64,000 nucleotides of DNA from Paracraurococcus lichenis (lineage in GTDB: Bacteria > Pseudomonadota > Alphaproteobacteria > Acetobacterales > Acetobacteraceae), in assembly GCF_030657435.1 (NCBI RefSeq), contig NZ_JAUTWS010000010.1, positions 62,001-126,000 on the forward strand, in the 5' to 3' direction. The notes under the pieces are model-generated. The model ran no database searches and was not told where the DNA came from. It worked only from the letters and a program-made list of their open reading frames with translations. A program made the translations under genes and the position numbers. Positions 44,735 through 53,414 of this stretch are shown here, piece after piece. Numbering within the stretch: position 1 is the first letter of the stretch; every line of letters begins with the position of its first letter.

Positions 44735-45415
44735 ATGACGGGCGGTTTTCCGGTCGATCTGATCCTGTTTGCCATGGTCGCGGCCTTCCTGGTCCTGCGC
44801 CTGCGGAGCGTGCTCGGCCGCCGCACCGGCTTCGAGCGCCCGCCGGCGCCGGAGCCGCGCGCGGCCGGCTTCGACCCGCGCGGCCGCACCATCGACGGCG
44901 CGGCCGAGGAAGTGCGCCCCGCCCCCGCCCGCAACGGCACCCGCCGCGTGCTGCCCGACCCGCGCACGCCGCCGGGCCAGGCGCTCGGCCGGATCGCCGC
45001 GGCGGACCGCAGCTTCGACCCGGAGCGCTTCCTCGACGGCGCCGAGGGCGCCTTCCGCATGATCGTCGGTGCCTTCGCCGCCGGCGACCGGCAGACGCTG
45101 CGCGCCCTGCTGGCCGATGCCCCCTATGCCGGCTTCGAGCAGGCGATCACCGCCCGCGAGCAGGCCGGCGAGCAGCAGCGGACCGAGATCCGCGCCGTGC
45201 AGGAACTGGCGATCGAGCGGGCAGACCTGCGCGGCAATACCGCCGAGGTCGTGGTCCGCTTCGTGACCGACCAGGTGAACATGACCACCGGCCGCGACGG
45301 CGAGGTGGTGACCGGCAGCGACGCGATCACCGAGCTGACGGATATCTGGACCTTCCAGCGCGACGTCACCGCCGCCGACCCGACCTGGCGGCTGACCGAC
45401 ACCACCCACGCCTGA
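44735..45415 (+). CDS. Tim44/TimA-domain membrane protein
   Basis: 226 residues. One N-terminal membrane segment (VDLILFAMVAAFLVLRLRSVLGRRTG) precedes a Pro/Arg-rich linker and a Tim44-like NTF2-fold domain (GAEGAFRMIVGAFAAGDRQTLRALLADAPYAGFEQAI, then VVVRFVTDQVNMTTGRDGEVVTG, ending in a DIWTFQRDV Trp motif). In alphaproteobacteria this protein (TimA) sits next to secB and mltA, as here, and is thought to work at the inner membrane in protein or envelope handling. An AAAAGGAG site is 6 bases from the ATG. Confidence 0.93.
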   Translation: MTGGFPVDLILFAMVAAFLVLRLRSVLGRRTGFERPPAPEPRAAGFDPRGRTIDGAAEEVRPAPARNGTRRVLPDPRTPPGQALGRIAAADRSFDPERFLDGAEGAFRMIVGAFAAGDRQTLRALLADAPYAGFEQAITAREQAGEQQRTEIRAVQELAIERADLRGNTAEVVVRFVTDQVNMTTGRDGEVVTGSDAITELTDIWTFQRDVTAADPTWRLTDTTHA

Positions 45416-45420
45416 GCGGG

Positions 45421-46530
45421 GTGGCGAGGATGCGGAGGCGCCGTCCGGCATGGCGGCGCCTTTGCCATGTCTGGTGGCATGTCTCGGCCCTGCTGCTGGC
45501 CGTCCCCGCCGCGGCGCAGGAAGTCGCAGCGCCCGCGCCCGGCAGCGTCGCCGATTTGCCGGGCTGGGCGGAGGAGGATGCTGCCGCCGCCCTCGCCCCC
45601 TTCCTCGGCACCTGCCGGGCGCTGGCGGCGCGCGATCCGGCGGCGCCGCTGGGCGGGGCCGGCACCCTGGCCGGACGCGCCGGGCGGGCCGCCGATTGGG
45701 CGCTCACCTGCGCCGAGGCGGCGGCGCTGCCGCCGGGGGCCGAACGGGCCTTCCTCGAGCGCCGCTTCGCGCCGGTCCCCCTCGGGACCGGGCTGCTGAC
45801 CGGCTACTACGAACCCGTGCTGTCCGGCCGGCTCGCGCCCGATGCGGCGCATCCGGTGCCGCTGCGCGGCTCGCCGCCGCCCCCGCCCGAGGGCGCGCGG
45901 CTGCCCGACCGCGCCGCCATCGAGGCCGGGGCGCTGGACGGGCTCGCCCCGACCCTCGCCTATGTCGATCCGGTCGAGGCCTTCTTCCTGCAGATCCAGG
46001 GCTCCGGCCGGGTGGTCCTGCCGGATGGCGGGCTGCTGCGGCTGCTCTATGCCGGCAAGAACGGGCATCCCTATCGCGCCATCGGCCGGGTGCTGATCGA
46101 GCGCGGCGAGATCCCGCGCGAGGCCATGTCGATGCAGGCGATCCGCGCCTGGCTGGCCGCCGCGCCGCCGGACCGGGCCGCGGCGCTGCTGCGGGAGAAC
46201 CCGAGCTATGTCTTCTTCCGCCGCGACGAGGCGCTGCGGCCGGACGAGGGGCCGCCCGGGACGCTCGGCGTGCCGCTGGCGCCGGGACGGTCGCTGGCCG
46301 TCGATCCGGCGCAGGTGCCGCTCGGTGCGCCGGTCTGGATCGTAACGCGCGACCCGCTGGACGGCCGCCCGATCCGGCAGCTGGTGCATGCGCAGGACAC
46401 CGGCGGCGCGATCCGCGGCCCGGCACGGGGCGACCTGTTCTGGGGCTGGGGCGAGGCGGCGGCCGAGCGCGCCGGGCCGATGCGCGAGCCGGTGGAGATG
46501 ACGGTGCTGCTGCCGCTGCCCGCGCCCTGA
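45421..46530 (+). CDS. mltA: Membrane-bound lytic murein transglycosylase A
   Basis: 369 residues, five bases after the Tim44 gene. The start is the GTG at 45421, with an alternative ATG at 45430. A signal peptide (LLLAVPAAAQE) without a lipobox Cys suggests a soluble periplasmic form. LLTGYYEPVLSG, FFLQIQGSGRVVLPDG, NPSYVFFR, LAPGRSLAVDPAQVPLGAPVWI and LVHAQDTGGAIRGPARGDLFWGWG are the MltA and 3D-domain blocks, with the conserved active-site aspartates in the last of these. It cleaves glycan strands to 1,6-anhydro ends. The secB-Tim44-mltA grouping is conserved in alphaproteobacteria. Confidence 0.95.
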   Translation: MARMRRRRPAWRRLCHVWWHVSALLLAVPAAAQEVAAPAPGSVADLPGWAEEDAAAALAPFLGTCRALAARDPAAPLGGAGTLAGRAGRAADWALTCAEAAALPPGAERAFLERRFAPVPLGTGLLTGYYEPVLSGRLAPDAAHPVPLRGSPPPPPEGARLPDRAAIEAGALDGLAPTLAYVDPVEAFFLQIQGSGRVVLPDGGLLRLLYAGKNGHPYRAIGRVLIERGEIPREAMSMQAIRAWLAAAPPDRAAALLRENPSYVFFRRDEALRPDEGPPGTLGVPLAPGRSLAVDPAQVPLGAPVWIVTRDPLDGRPIRQLVHAQDTGGAIRGPARGDLFWGWGEAAAERAGPMREPVEMTVLLPLPAP

Positions 46531-46611
46531 GCCCCCGCGCCATGCGCCGGACCGCCCCCTGCCGGGCGCGCGCCGCAGGCAACCCCCGTCGCCGCGGCCG
46601 GTTCTTCGCGC

Positions 46612-47634
46612 ATGACCCAGACCGACAAGACGTCTTCCCGCCGCCAGGTCGTCGGCGGCACCGGCCTCGCCGTCGCGGCCGCGGCCACCGGGCCGGCCCT
46701 GGCCCAGGGCACCGCAGCGGGCGCCGCGCCGGCGGCCACCCGGCAGGGGGCGGCGGTGCTGCAGAACCCCGACAGCAAGTACCCGAAGCCGCCCTTCAAG
46801 CGGCAGGAGCAGCCCTGGCCCGGCCTCGCCGGCCAGATGGACCCGAAGCCCGACCATGGCGAGCACAGCTATCGCGGCTCCAACCGCCTCGCCGGCCGCC
46901 GCGCGCTGGTCACCGGCGGCGATTCCGGCATGGGCCGCGCCGCCGCCATCGCCTTCGCGCGGGAAGGCGCCGACGTCGCCATCAACTACTTCCCGACGGA
47001 GGAGCCGGATGCGCGCGAGGTGGTCGCGCTGATCCAGGAGGCCGGCCGGAAGGCCGTGGCCATCCCCGGCGACCTGCGCGACCCCGGCTTCTGCCGCAGC
47101 CTGGTGGAGCGGACGGTGCGCGAGCTCGGCGGGCTCGACATCCTGGTCAGCAACGCCGCGCGGCAGCAGACCCGCGCCTCGATCCTCGATGTCTCGGACG
47201 AGGATTTCGACGCGACGATGAAGACCAACATCTACGCGCCCTTCTGGATCATCAAGGCGGCGCTGCCGCACCTGCCGCCGGGTTCGGCGATCATCGGCAC
47301 GACCTCCGAGCAGGCCTATGATCCCTCGCCCGAACTCTACGACTACGCGCAGACCAAGGCGGCGACGATGAACTACGTGAAGTCGCTGGCGAAGCAGCTC
47401 GCGCCCAAGGGCATCCGGGTGAACGGCGTGGCGCCGGGGCCGATCTGGACGCCGCTGCAGGTCTCGGGCGGCGCGACGATGGAGAAGCTGGAGAAGTTCG
47501 GCGGCCAGACGCCGATGGGCCGGCCGGGCCAGCCGGCCGAGCTCGCCTCGATCTATGTCCAGCTCGCCGCGGCCGATGCCAGCTACGCGACGGGCCAGGT
47601 CTATGGCGCGGCCGGCGGCAGCGGCCAGCCCTGA
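46612..47634 (+). CDS. Tat-signal SDR oxidoreductase (YghA-like)
   Basis: 340 residues. SSRRQVVGGTGLAVAAAATGPALAQ is a twin-arginine leader, unusual for an SDR. The proline-rich FKRQEQPWPGLAGQMDPKPDHGE region is typical of the YghA-like group (glucose/ribitol dehydrogenase-like), followed by ALVTGGDSGMGRAAAIAFAREGADVAINYFP (cofactor site), LVSNAA, and the YDYAQTKAA catalytic Tyr-Lys pair. If truly exported, NAD(P) supply is a puzzle, and the leader may instead be a folded-protein Tat substrate carrying bound cofactor. Physiological substrate unknown. Confidence 0.9.
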   Translation: MTQTDKTSSRRQVVGGTGLAVAAAATGPALAQGTAAGAAPAATRQGAAVLQNPDSKYPKPPFKRQEQPWPGLAGQMDPKPDHGEHSYRGSNRLAGRRALVTGGDSGMGRAAAIAFAREGADVAINYFPTEEPDAREVVALIQEAGRKAVAIPGDLRDPGFCRSLVERTVRELGGLDILVSNAARQQTRASILDVSDEDFDATMKTNIYAPFWIIKAALPHLPPGSAIIGTTSEQAYDPSPELYDYAQTKAATMNYVKSLAKQLAPKGIRVNGVAPGPIWTPLQVSGGATMEKLEKFGGQTPMGRPGQPAELASIYVQLAAADASYATGQVYGAAGGSGQP

Positions 47635-47746
47635 ACCGCCGGGGCGGGGCGGCCCGCCCCGCCTCCCCCGCGGGCCGCGCTTCGTTCCGGCCCGCCATGC
47701 TGTTCGCGCGCTTCCAGGCCCCCGCGGGCGAGCCTAGATTGCCGGC

Positions 47747-48514
47747 ATGCTCCAGACCCGGCCGCGCGTCGCGCTCTTCGTCACCTGCCTCGTCGACCTC
47801 TACCGGCCGAATGTCGGCTTCTCCGCCATCCGGCTGCTCGAGGATGCGGGGTGCCTGGTGGAGGTGCCGGAGACCCAGACCTGCTGCGGCCAGCCGGCCT
47901 ACAACAGCGGCGACCGCGCCACCGCCCGCGACCTGGCGCGGCCGGTCATCGACGCCTTCCTGCCCTATGACTACACGGTCGTCCCCAGCGGCTCCTGCGG
48001 CGGGATGATCGGGCACCACTATGCCGGCCTGTTCGAGGACGACCCGGAATACCGCGGCAAGGCCGAGGCGCTGGCCGCGAAGACGCACGAGCTGGTCTCC
48101 TTCCTCGTGGACGTGCTCGGCGTCGAGAAGGTCGCCGCGCGGTACGACGGCACCGTCACCTACCACGATTCCTGCTCGGGCCTCCGCGAGCTCGGCGTCA
48201 AGCAGCAGCCGCGGCGGCTGCTCGGCACGGTGCAGGGGCTGACCCTGAAGGAGCTGCCGGATGCCGAGATCTGCTGCGGCTTCGGCGGCACCTTCTGCGT
48301 GAAGTACCCGGACATCTCGACCCGCATGGTCTCCGACAAGGCGGCCAATATCGCTGCGACCGGCGCCGACACGCTGCTCGCCGGCGACCTGGGCTGCCTG
48401 CTGAACATGGCGGGACGGCTGAAGCGGGAGGGCTCGGCCGTGAAGGTGCGGCACGTGGCCGAGGTGCTGGCCGGCCGCACCGGCGAGGCGCCAGCCATCG
48501 GTGACGCGACATGA
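47747..48514 (+). CDS. LutA/YkgE-like CCG-domain (Fe-S) oxidoreductase subunit
   Basis: 255 residues. Two CCG domains are present: VFVTCLVDLYRPN / TCCGQPAYNSG with SGSCGGM, and TYHDSCSGLRELG / ICCGFGGTFCVKYPDIS with GDLGCLLNMAGRL. These bind Fe-S or join heterodisulfide-reductase-type complexes; LutA works with LutB and LutC in L-lactate oxidation. LutB and LutC are absent next to it; instead a 2-oxoglutarate-type dioxygenase gene overlaps its stop (ATGA). It may be a divergent member serving another dehydrogenase. Confidence 0.9.
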   Translation: MLQTRPRVALFVTCLVDLYRPNVGFSAIRLLEDAGCLVEVPETQTCCGQPAYNSGDRATARDLARPVIDAFLPYDYTVVPSGSCGGMIGHHYAGLFEDDPEYRGKAEALAAKTHELVSFLVDVLGVEKVAARYDGTVTYHDSCSGLRELGVKQQPRRLLGTVQGLTLKELPDAEICCGFGGTFCVKYPDISTRMVSDKAANIAATGADTLLAGDLGCLLNMAGRLKREGSAVKVRHVAEVLAGRTGEAPAIGDAT

Positions 48515-49251
48515 GCGCTGCCCTCGAGACCGCCGCCGCCGACCCGCTGCTCGAGCAGGTCTCGGCGCAAGGCTTCGCCCTGCTCCGCAGCGCCGAGATG
48601 ACCGCGCGCCTCGGCCTTGCGCCCGCCGCGCTCGACGGTTTCGCCGCGAGCTGGGAGCGGTTGGAGGTCGACAAATTCATGGCCGATGGCGGCCGCTACC
48701 GGCGCCGCCGCCACGCGAACTTCACCGCCCGCGCCGGCATCCCCGGCCATCTCCGCGGCCCGCACCGGCCGCATTTCCAGGCGGTGGTGCACAACAGCCT
48801 CAATGGCGGGGTGGAGCGCTGGTTCGGCCCGATGGAGGATGCCGTCGCCGACAGCGCGCCGATGCAGGCGCTGCTCGACCTCGGCCGCGGCGTCGCCGAT
48901 GCGCGGAGCCCCGGCGCCGACTGGTTCGTCGAGGTACACCAGTTCCGCATCGAGGCCGCGGCCGGCGCGCCCGGCTTCCCGACGCCCGAGGGCGTGCACC
49001 ATGACGGCGTGGATTATGTCCTGATCGGCATGATGGCGCGCACCAACCTGCTGGGTGGCGAGACGCTGATCACCGACGACGAGGACCGCGAGCTGGCGCG
49101 CTTCACCCTGCTCGACCGGTTGGACACCGCCTTCGTCGACGATATCAGGGTGAAGCACGGGGTAACGCCGGTGGGGCCGGCGGATCCGGCCCTCCCCTCC
49201 TGCCGCGACGTGCTGGTCATCACCTGGAAGCGGGGCGGCCCGCCGGGCTGA
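48511..49251 (+). CDS. 2OG-Fe dioxygenase family protein (isoleucine-dioxygenase-like fold)
   Basis: 246 residues, overlapping the LutA-like stop. YRRRRHANFTA, HFQAVVHNSLNGGVERWFGPM, VEVHQFRIEA and EGVHHDGVDYVLIGMMARTNLLGGET (iron-binding HxD with the second His implied near RVKHGVTPV) and RDVLVITW fit the PF10014-type 2OG-Fe_Oxy_2 family, some of whose members hydroxylate free L-isoleucine and related amino acids. The C-terminal Arg/Lys for 2-oxoglutarate is in the last 40 residues. Its substrate may be an amino acid, but the coupling to a LutA-like protein is unusual. Confidence 0.85.
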   Translation: MSAALETAAADPLLEQVSAQGFALLRSAEMTARLGLAPAALDGFAASWERLEVDKFMADGGRYRRRRHANFTARAGIPGHLRGPHRPHFQAVVHNSLNGGVERWFGPMEDAVADSAPMQALLDLGRGVADARSPGADWFVEVHQFRIEAAAGAPGFPTPEGVHHDGVDYVLIGMMARTNLLGGETLITDDEDRELARFTLLDRLDTAFVDDIRVKHGVTPVGPADPALPSCRDVLVITWKRGGPPG

Positions 49252-49261
49252 GGCCCGGCGC

Positions 49262-49495
49262 TCAGCGCGTCCCGGCGCGGCCCGGCTGGTTGCCGCTGCC
49301 GACGCCCCCGGCGCCGCCCGGGGCGGTCGGGACCGGCACGCCACCGCCCGAGGCGGTGCCGCCGGCCGAGCCGGTGGGCGAGGCGGCGGAAGGGGCGAGC
49401 GGCTCGCCGGGCAGGCCGGGACGGTTCGCGGGCGACATCTCGCAGGCCGCGATCAGCAGGAGCGCGGCGGCGATGAGGGCGGGCTGCAGGGTCAT
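49262..49495 (-). CDS. Small predicted lipoprotein
   Basis: 77 residues from ATG 49495. MTLQPALIAAALLLIAACEM has a hydrophobic core and a lipobox (IAAC), with Cys18 the lipidation site. The mature 60 residues are Pro/Gly/Ser-rich, without a fold. It is convergent with the dioxygenase gene. No family recognised; such short lipoproteins are common in this group and their role is unknown. Confidence 0.6.
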   Translation of the reverse strand: MTLQPALIAAALLLIAACEMSPANRPGLPGEPLAPSAASPTGSAGGTASGGGVPVPTAPGGAGGVGSGNQPGRAGTR

Positions 49496-49597
49496 GCGGC
49501 TGCAACGACCCGGCTGCGTCGCGGTTCCGGGCGACACCCCGGCTCGACCGCTCCGGCGATTCCGCTAGCCTTGGCGGCCTACCGCAAGGACCGCCCG

Positions 49598-50995
49598 ATG
49601 CAGCACCTGCCCCCTGAGACCTGGCGCTGGGACGCCGCCGACATCGCCCGCGCCATCCGCCTCGGCGCGCTCTCGGCGAAGGAGGCGACGCAGGACGCGC
49701 TCGCCCGCCTGGCGGCCGTGAACCCCGCCATCAACGCGGTGGTGGACCCGCTGCCCGACCTCGCCCTCGCGGCGGCCGAGGCCGCCGATGCCGCCCGCAG
49801 CCGGGGCGAGGCGCTCGGCCCGCTGCACGGCGTGCCGGTCACGGTGAAGGTCAATGCCGATATGGGGGGCCGCGCCACCACCAATGGCGTGGTCGCCTTC
49901 AAGGACGCCATCGCGCCGGAGGACAGCGCGGTGGTCGGCAACCTCCGCAAGGCCGGGGCCATCGTTATCGGCCGGACCAATACGCCGGCCTTCTCCTGGC
50001 GCTGGTTCACCGACAACGACCTGCACGGGAAGACGCTGAACCCCTGGAGCGCGGGGCATACTCCGGGCGGGTCTTCGGGCGGCGCGGGCGCCGCGGTCGC
50101 CGCCGGCATCGGCGCCGTCGCGCATGGCAACGACATCGGCGGCTCCGTCCGCTATCCCGCCTATGCCTGCGGCGTCGCCGGCCTGCGTCCCTCCCTCGGC
50201 CGCATCCCAGCCTACAATCCCGGCGCGAAGCAGGAACGCTCGCTCTCGGCCCAGATCCTCTCGACCCAGGGCCCGCTGGCGCGGCGGGTGCGCGACCTGC
50301 GCCTGGCGCTGGAGGCGATGGCCGCGCCCGACTGGCGCGACCCCTGGCAGGCGCCGGTGCCGCTGGAGGGCCCGCCCCTGCCCCGCCGCGTCGCGCTCTG
50401 CGCCGATCCCGCCGGCACCGGCGTGCACCCCGCCGTCGCGGCCGCGGTGCGGGCGGCGGGCGAGGCGCTGGAGCGCGCGGGCTACGTGGTCGAGGAAGCG
50501 GCGCCGCCCGGCTTCGCCGCCGTCGCCGCCGATTGGGACGCCTTCATCCATGCCGAGGCGACGGTCTTCATGGCGGAGGGCTTCCGCAGCCTCGCCGACG
50601 CGAAGGCGCGCGCGATCTTCGGCGTGATGGGCGAGCGCGACTTGCCCGCGCTGCCCGACTACATGCGGCTGCTGGCCGCCCGCGCCACCCACCAGCGCGC
50701 CTGGGCGGCCTGGATGCAGGAGCGGCCGCTGCTGGTCATCCCGACCTCCGCCGAGCCGCCCTTCCCGCAGGGGCTGGACGAGACCGACTTCGCCCGCGTC
50801 ATCCGGGCGCAGCAGCCGCTCTTTCCCACCGTCCTGCTCGGCCTGCCCAGCGTCTCCGTGCCAACCGGCGTCGCGGAGGGCCTGCCGATGGGCGTGCAGG
50901 TGGTGGCGCCGCGCTGGCGGGAGGACCTGGCGCTGGCCGCGGCCGAGGCGATCGAGGCCGCCTGCCCCATGCCGACGCCGCTCGATCCGCGCTGA
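49598..50995 (+). CDS. Amidase-signature family hydrolase
   Basis: 465 residues from ATG 49598 (AAGGA nearby; a longer ATG nine codons upstream is less likely). The Ser-cisSer-Lys triad is seen in GVPVTVKVNADM (Lys), TPGGSSGGAGAAVAAG (cis-Ser) and GGSVRYPAYACGVAGLRPS (nucleophile Ser). DWDAFIHAEATVFMAEG and GMGVQV-type final blocks complete the amidase fold. It hydrolyses an amide to a carboxylate and ammonia; the substrate is unknown. It is not GatA, because no gatB/gatC are adjacent and the subgroup differs. 290 bases upstream of the quinoprotein operon. Confidence 0.92.
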   Translation: MQHLPPETWRWDAADIARAIRLGALSAKEATQDALARLAAVNPAINAVVDPLPDLALAAAEAADAARSRGEALGPLHGVPVTVKVNADMGGRATTNGVVAFKDAIAPEDSAVVGNLRKAGAIVIGRTNTPAFSWRWFTDNDLHGKTLNPWSAGHTPGGSSGGAGAAVAAGIGAVAHGNDIGGSVRYPAYACGVAGLRPSLGRIPAYNPGAKQERSLSAQILSTQGPLARRVRDLRLALEAMAAPDWRDPWQAPVPLEGPPLPRRVALCADPAGTGVHPAVAAAVRAAGEALERAGYVVEEAAPPGFAAVAADWDAFIHAEATVFMAEGFRSLADAKARAIFGVMGERDLPALPDYMRLLAARATHQRAWAAWMQERPLLVIPTSAEPPFPQGLDETDFARVIRAQQPLFPTVLLGLPSVSVPTGVAEGLPMGVQVVAPRWREDLALAAAEAIEAACPMPTPLDPR

Positions 50996-51288
50996 CCGGC
51001 GCGGGTTCGTTTCGAACAACATTTTTCGTATATCGCACACGCATTGCGCGTTGAAGCCGTGATCGGTGCACGCCTACCATCCTCGCCAGGCAGCCGGCGG
51101 GGCTTCCGACGTGCCCCCCATGGGCGCGCCGGATGCGCCGTCGGTTGGTGGGGGAACACGATCGCCGGCGGGACCGACCGGTGGCGTCCAAGGCAGATCA
51201 CGATGTTCCGCAGCGATGCGGGCGGCTCCCCCACTGCGTCCTGCCGGCGCCCATTCCGGTGCCGGCCATGAACGGGAGGGAGAAAGGG
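50996..51288 (+). promoter_or_regulatory. Upstream region of the quinoprotein operon
   Basis: This 293-base region has an inverted repeat GTTCG-ttt-CGAAC (51005-51017) followed by an AT-rich ATTTTTCGTATATCG block (51021-51035). These may be operator and promoter parts of the dehydrogenase operon. -35 and -10 boxes are not clear. Nothing coding is recognised in the rest. Confidence 0.35.
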
Positions 51289-52959
51289 ATGAGAAGAGTC
51301 CTGCTGGCGGCCACCATCCTCGCGGCGCTCGGCGTCGCGCCGGGTGCCAAGGCCCAGACCGCCGCCGACCTGCAGCGCGGCGCGGCCGACACCAAGAACG
51401 TCCTCAACTACGGCATGGGCTACAACCTGCAGCGCTTCAGCCCGCTGCGGCAGATCGACAAGCAGTCGGTCAAGCGCCTGGTGCCGGTCTTCAACTACAG
51501 CTACGACGACAACCGCGCGGCGCAGTCGCAGCCGCTGGTCTACAACGGCGTCATCTACGTGACCTCGCACGCCGCGACCATGGCGGTCGACGCCAAGACC
51601 GGGAAGCAGCTCTGGAAGACCAAGGTCGAGTATCCGCCGGAGACGCCGCGCATCGTCTGCTGCGGCATCATCAACCGCGGCGCCGCGCTCTTCGACGGCA
51701 AGCTCTTCCGCACCACGCTCGACGCGCATGTCATCGCGCTCGACGCGAAGACCGGCAAGGAGCTCTGGCGCTCCAAGGCCGAGGACTTCAAGACCGGCCA
51801 TTCCTTCACCGTCGCGCCGCTGGTCGCCGACGGCGTCGTCATCACCGGCATCTCCGGCGCGGAATACGGCATCCGCGGCTTCATCGACGGCTGGGACCCG
51901 GCGACGGGCAAGCACCTCTGGCGCACCTACACGGTGGCCGGGCCGGGCGATGCCAATGCCTCGACCTGGCCGGGCGACACCTGGGAACGCGGCGGCGGCT
52001 CGGCCTGGATCACCGGCTCCTACGACCCGGAGCAGAACACCGTCTTCTGGGGCACCGGCAATGCCGGCTCCTGGAACTCGAACACGCGGCCCGGCGACAA
52101 CCTCTATACCTGCTCGGTCCTCGCGCTCGACCCGAAGACCGGCAAGATCAAGTGGCACTTCCAGTTCTCGCCGAACGACTTCTACGACTATGACAGCGTG
52201 GCGGAGATGGTGCTGGCCGACATCAACGTGAACGGCCAGCCGACCAAGGCGCTGATGAACGCCAACCGCAACGGCTTCTTCTACGTGCTCGACCGCACCA
52301 ACGGGAAGCTGCTCACGGCCAATGCCTATGGCAAGCAGATCAACTGGGCCGAAGGCATCGACATGAAGACCGGCCGGCCGATCGATTCGGAGGTCACGAA
52401 GCATGTCCGCGCCACCGAGCAGACGGTCGAGGTCTGGCCGAGCGTGCTCGGCAACAAGAATTGGAGCCCGGTCTCCTTCAACCCGAATACCGGCCTCGTC
52501 TACGCGAATACGCTCAACATCGGCATGAAATACACCCCGACGCGGGAGACCTACCGCGCCGGCGCGACCTACTGGGGCGCCGAGATCGAGTGGGTCTTCC
52601 CGCAGGGCGCCCGCGGCCAGCTCTCGGCGATCGACCCGCTGACCGGCAAGGCGAAGTGGGAGGCGCCGAGCGACATCCCGCGCTTCTCCGGCGTGCTGTC
52701 GACCGCGGGCGGCGTCGTCTTCACCGGCAAGCTGACCGGCGAGTTCGAGGCCTTCGACGCCGACACCGGCGAGAAGCTCTGGCAGTTCCAGGCGGGCTCG
52801 GGGATCGAGGGCATGCCGGTGACCTGGGAGCAGGACGGCACGCAGTATGTCGCCGTCTCGGTCGGCATCGGCGGCGTCTATTCCATCCACTCGGGCGACG
52901 AGCGGATGGCCAATGTCCCCGCCGGCAGCTCGCTCTGGGTCTTCGCCCTGCCGAAGTGA
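51289..52959 (+). CDS. PQQ-dependent alcohol dehydrogenase, methanol/ethanol family with lanthanide-type ligands
   Basis: 556 residues, with signal peptide (LLAATILAALGVAPGAKAQ) and a strong GGGAGGGAGAAAGGG ribosome site. Eight-bladed beta-propeller W motifs recur (DPATGKHLW, DAKTGKELW, DPKTGKIKW). The vicinal Cys pair is IVCCGIINRG (Cys124-125); metal ligands fit Glu192, Asn258 and catalytic Asp300 in NDFYDYD. Asp302, two residues on, is the extra ligand that marks lanthanide-dependent (XoxF/ExaF/PedH) enzymes, whereas calcium enzymes have Ala or Ser there. It is a periplasmic alcohol oxidase feeding the cytochrome encoded next. Whether it prefers methanol, ethanol or longer alcohols is not shown. 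Confidence 0.93.
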   Translation: MRRVLLAATILAALGVAPGAKAQTAADLQRGAADTKNVLNYGMGYNLQRFSPLRQIDKQSVKRLVPVFNYSYDDNRAAQSQPLVYNGVIYVTSHAATMAVDAKTGKQLWKTKVEYPPETPRIVCCGIINRGAALFDGKLFRTTLDAHVIALDAKTGKELWRSKAEDFKTGHSFTVAPLVADGVVITGISGAEYGIRGFIDGWDPATGKHLWRTYTVAGPGDANASTWPGDTWERGGGSAWITGSYDPEQNTVFWGTGNAGSWNSNTRPGDNLYTCSVLALDPKTGKIKWHFQFSPNDFYDYDSVAEMVLADINVNGQPTKALMNANRNGFFYVLDRTNGKLLTANAYGKQINWAEGIDMKTGRPIDSEVTKHVRATEQTVEVWPSVLGNKNWSPVSFNPNTGLVYANTLNIGMKYTPTRETYRAGATYWGAEIEWVFPQGARGQLSAIDPLTGKAKWEAPSDIPRFSGVLSTAGGVVFTGKLTGEFEAFDADTGEKLWQFQAGSGIEGMPVTWEQDGTQYVAVSVGIGGVYSIHSGDERMANVPAGSSLWVFALPK

Positions 52960-52986
52960 GCGGCCGGTCCGACGCGTGAGGAAACC

Positions 52987-53016
52987 GGGCGGGCCGTGGG
53001 GGACCGTGGCCCGCCC
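52987..53016. promoter_or_regulatory. Intercistronic hairpin between the dehydrogenase and cytochrome genes
   Basis: A perfect 9-bp stem (GGGCGGGCC / GGCCCGCCC, 12-base loop) lies in the 77-base spacer, followed by TT only. It is probably an RNA-processing or partial-termination point that keeps the dehydrogenase message in excess over the cytochrome. Confidence 0.5.
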
Positions 53017-53036
53017 TTCATGTCCAGGAAGAATGT

Positions 53037-53414
53037 ATGACCTCGACCCGCTGGCTTTCCGCCCTGTCCCTCGGCGCGGCCCTGCTCGCCGCCGCGCCGG
53101 TCGTCCTCGCGCAATCGGCGCCGGGCGACGCGCAGGCCGGCGCCGCCACCGCGCCCGCCGCGTCGCATTCGGCCGGGGAGGCGGCGCAGGGCCGCCGCCT
53201 CTATTCCCAGCTCTGCTCGCATTGCCACGGGATCCGCATGGTCAATCCCGGCACCTCCTCCTTCGACCTGCGCAAATTCCCGCATGACGACAAGGCACGG
53301 TTCCTGAACTCGGTCACCAAGGGCAAGAACACCATGCCGGCCTGGGGCGACATGCTGAAGCCCGAGGAGATCGAGCATCTCTGGGCCTATATCCTCACCG
53401 GAGGCCATTCGTGA
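53037..53414 (+). CDS. Periplasmic c-type cytochrome (dehydrogenase electron acceptor)
   Basis: 125 residues. Signal peptide (LSLGAALLAAAPVVLAQ) then an Ala-rich linker and one haem site, QLCSHCHGIR (Cys60, Cys63, His64), with distal Met100 in NTMPAWGDML. It would take electrons from the PQQ dehydrogenase, corresponding to XoxG/cytochrome cL in position, though it is shorter than typical cytochrome cL. The stop is overlapped by the GTG of the next gene. Confidence 0.93.
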   Translation: MTSTRWLSALSLGAALLAAAPVVLAQSAPGDAQAGAATAPAASHSAGEAAQGRRLYSQLCSHCHGIRMVNPGTSSFDLRKFPHDDKARFLNSVTKGKNTMPAWGDMLKPEEIEHLWAYILTGGHS

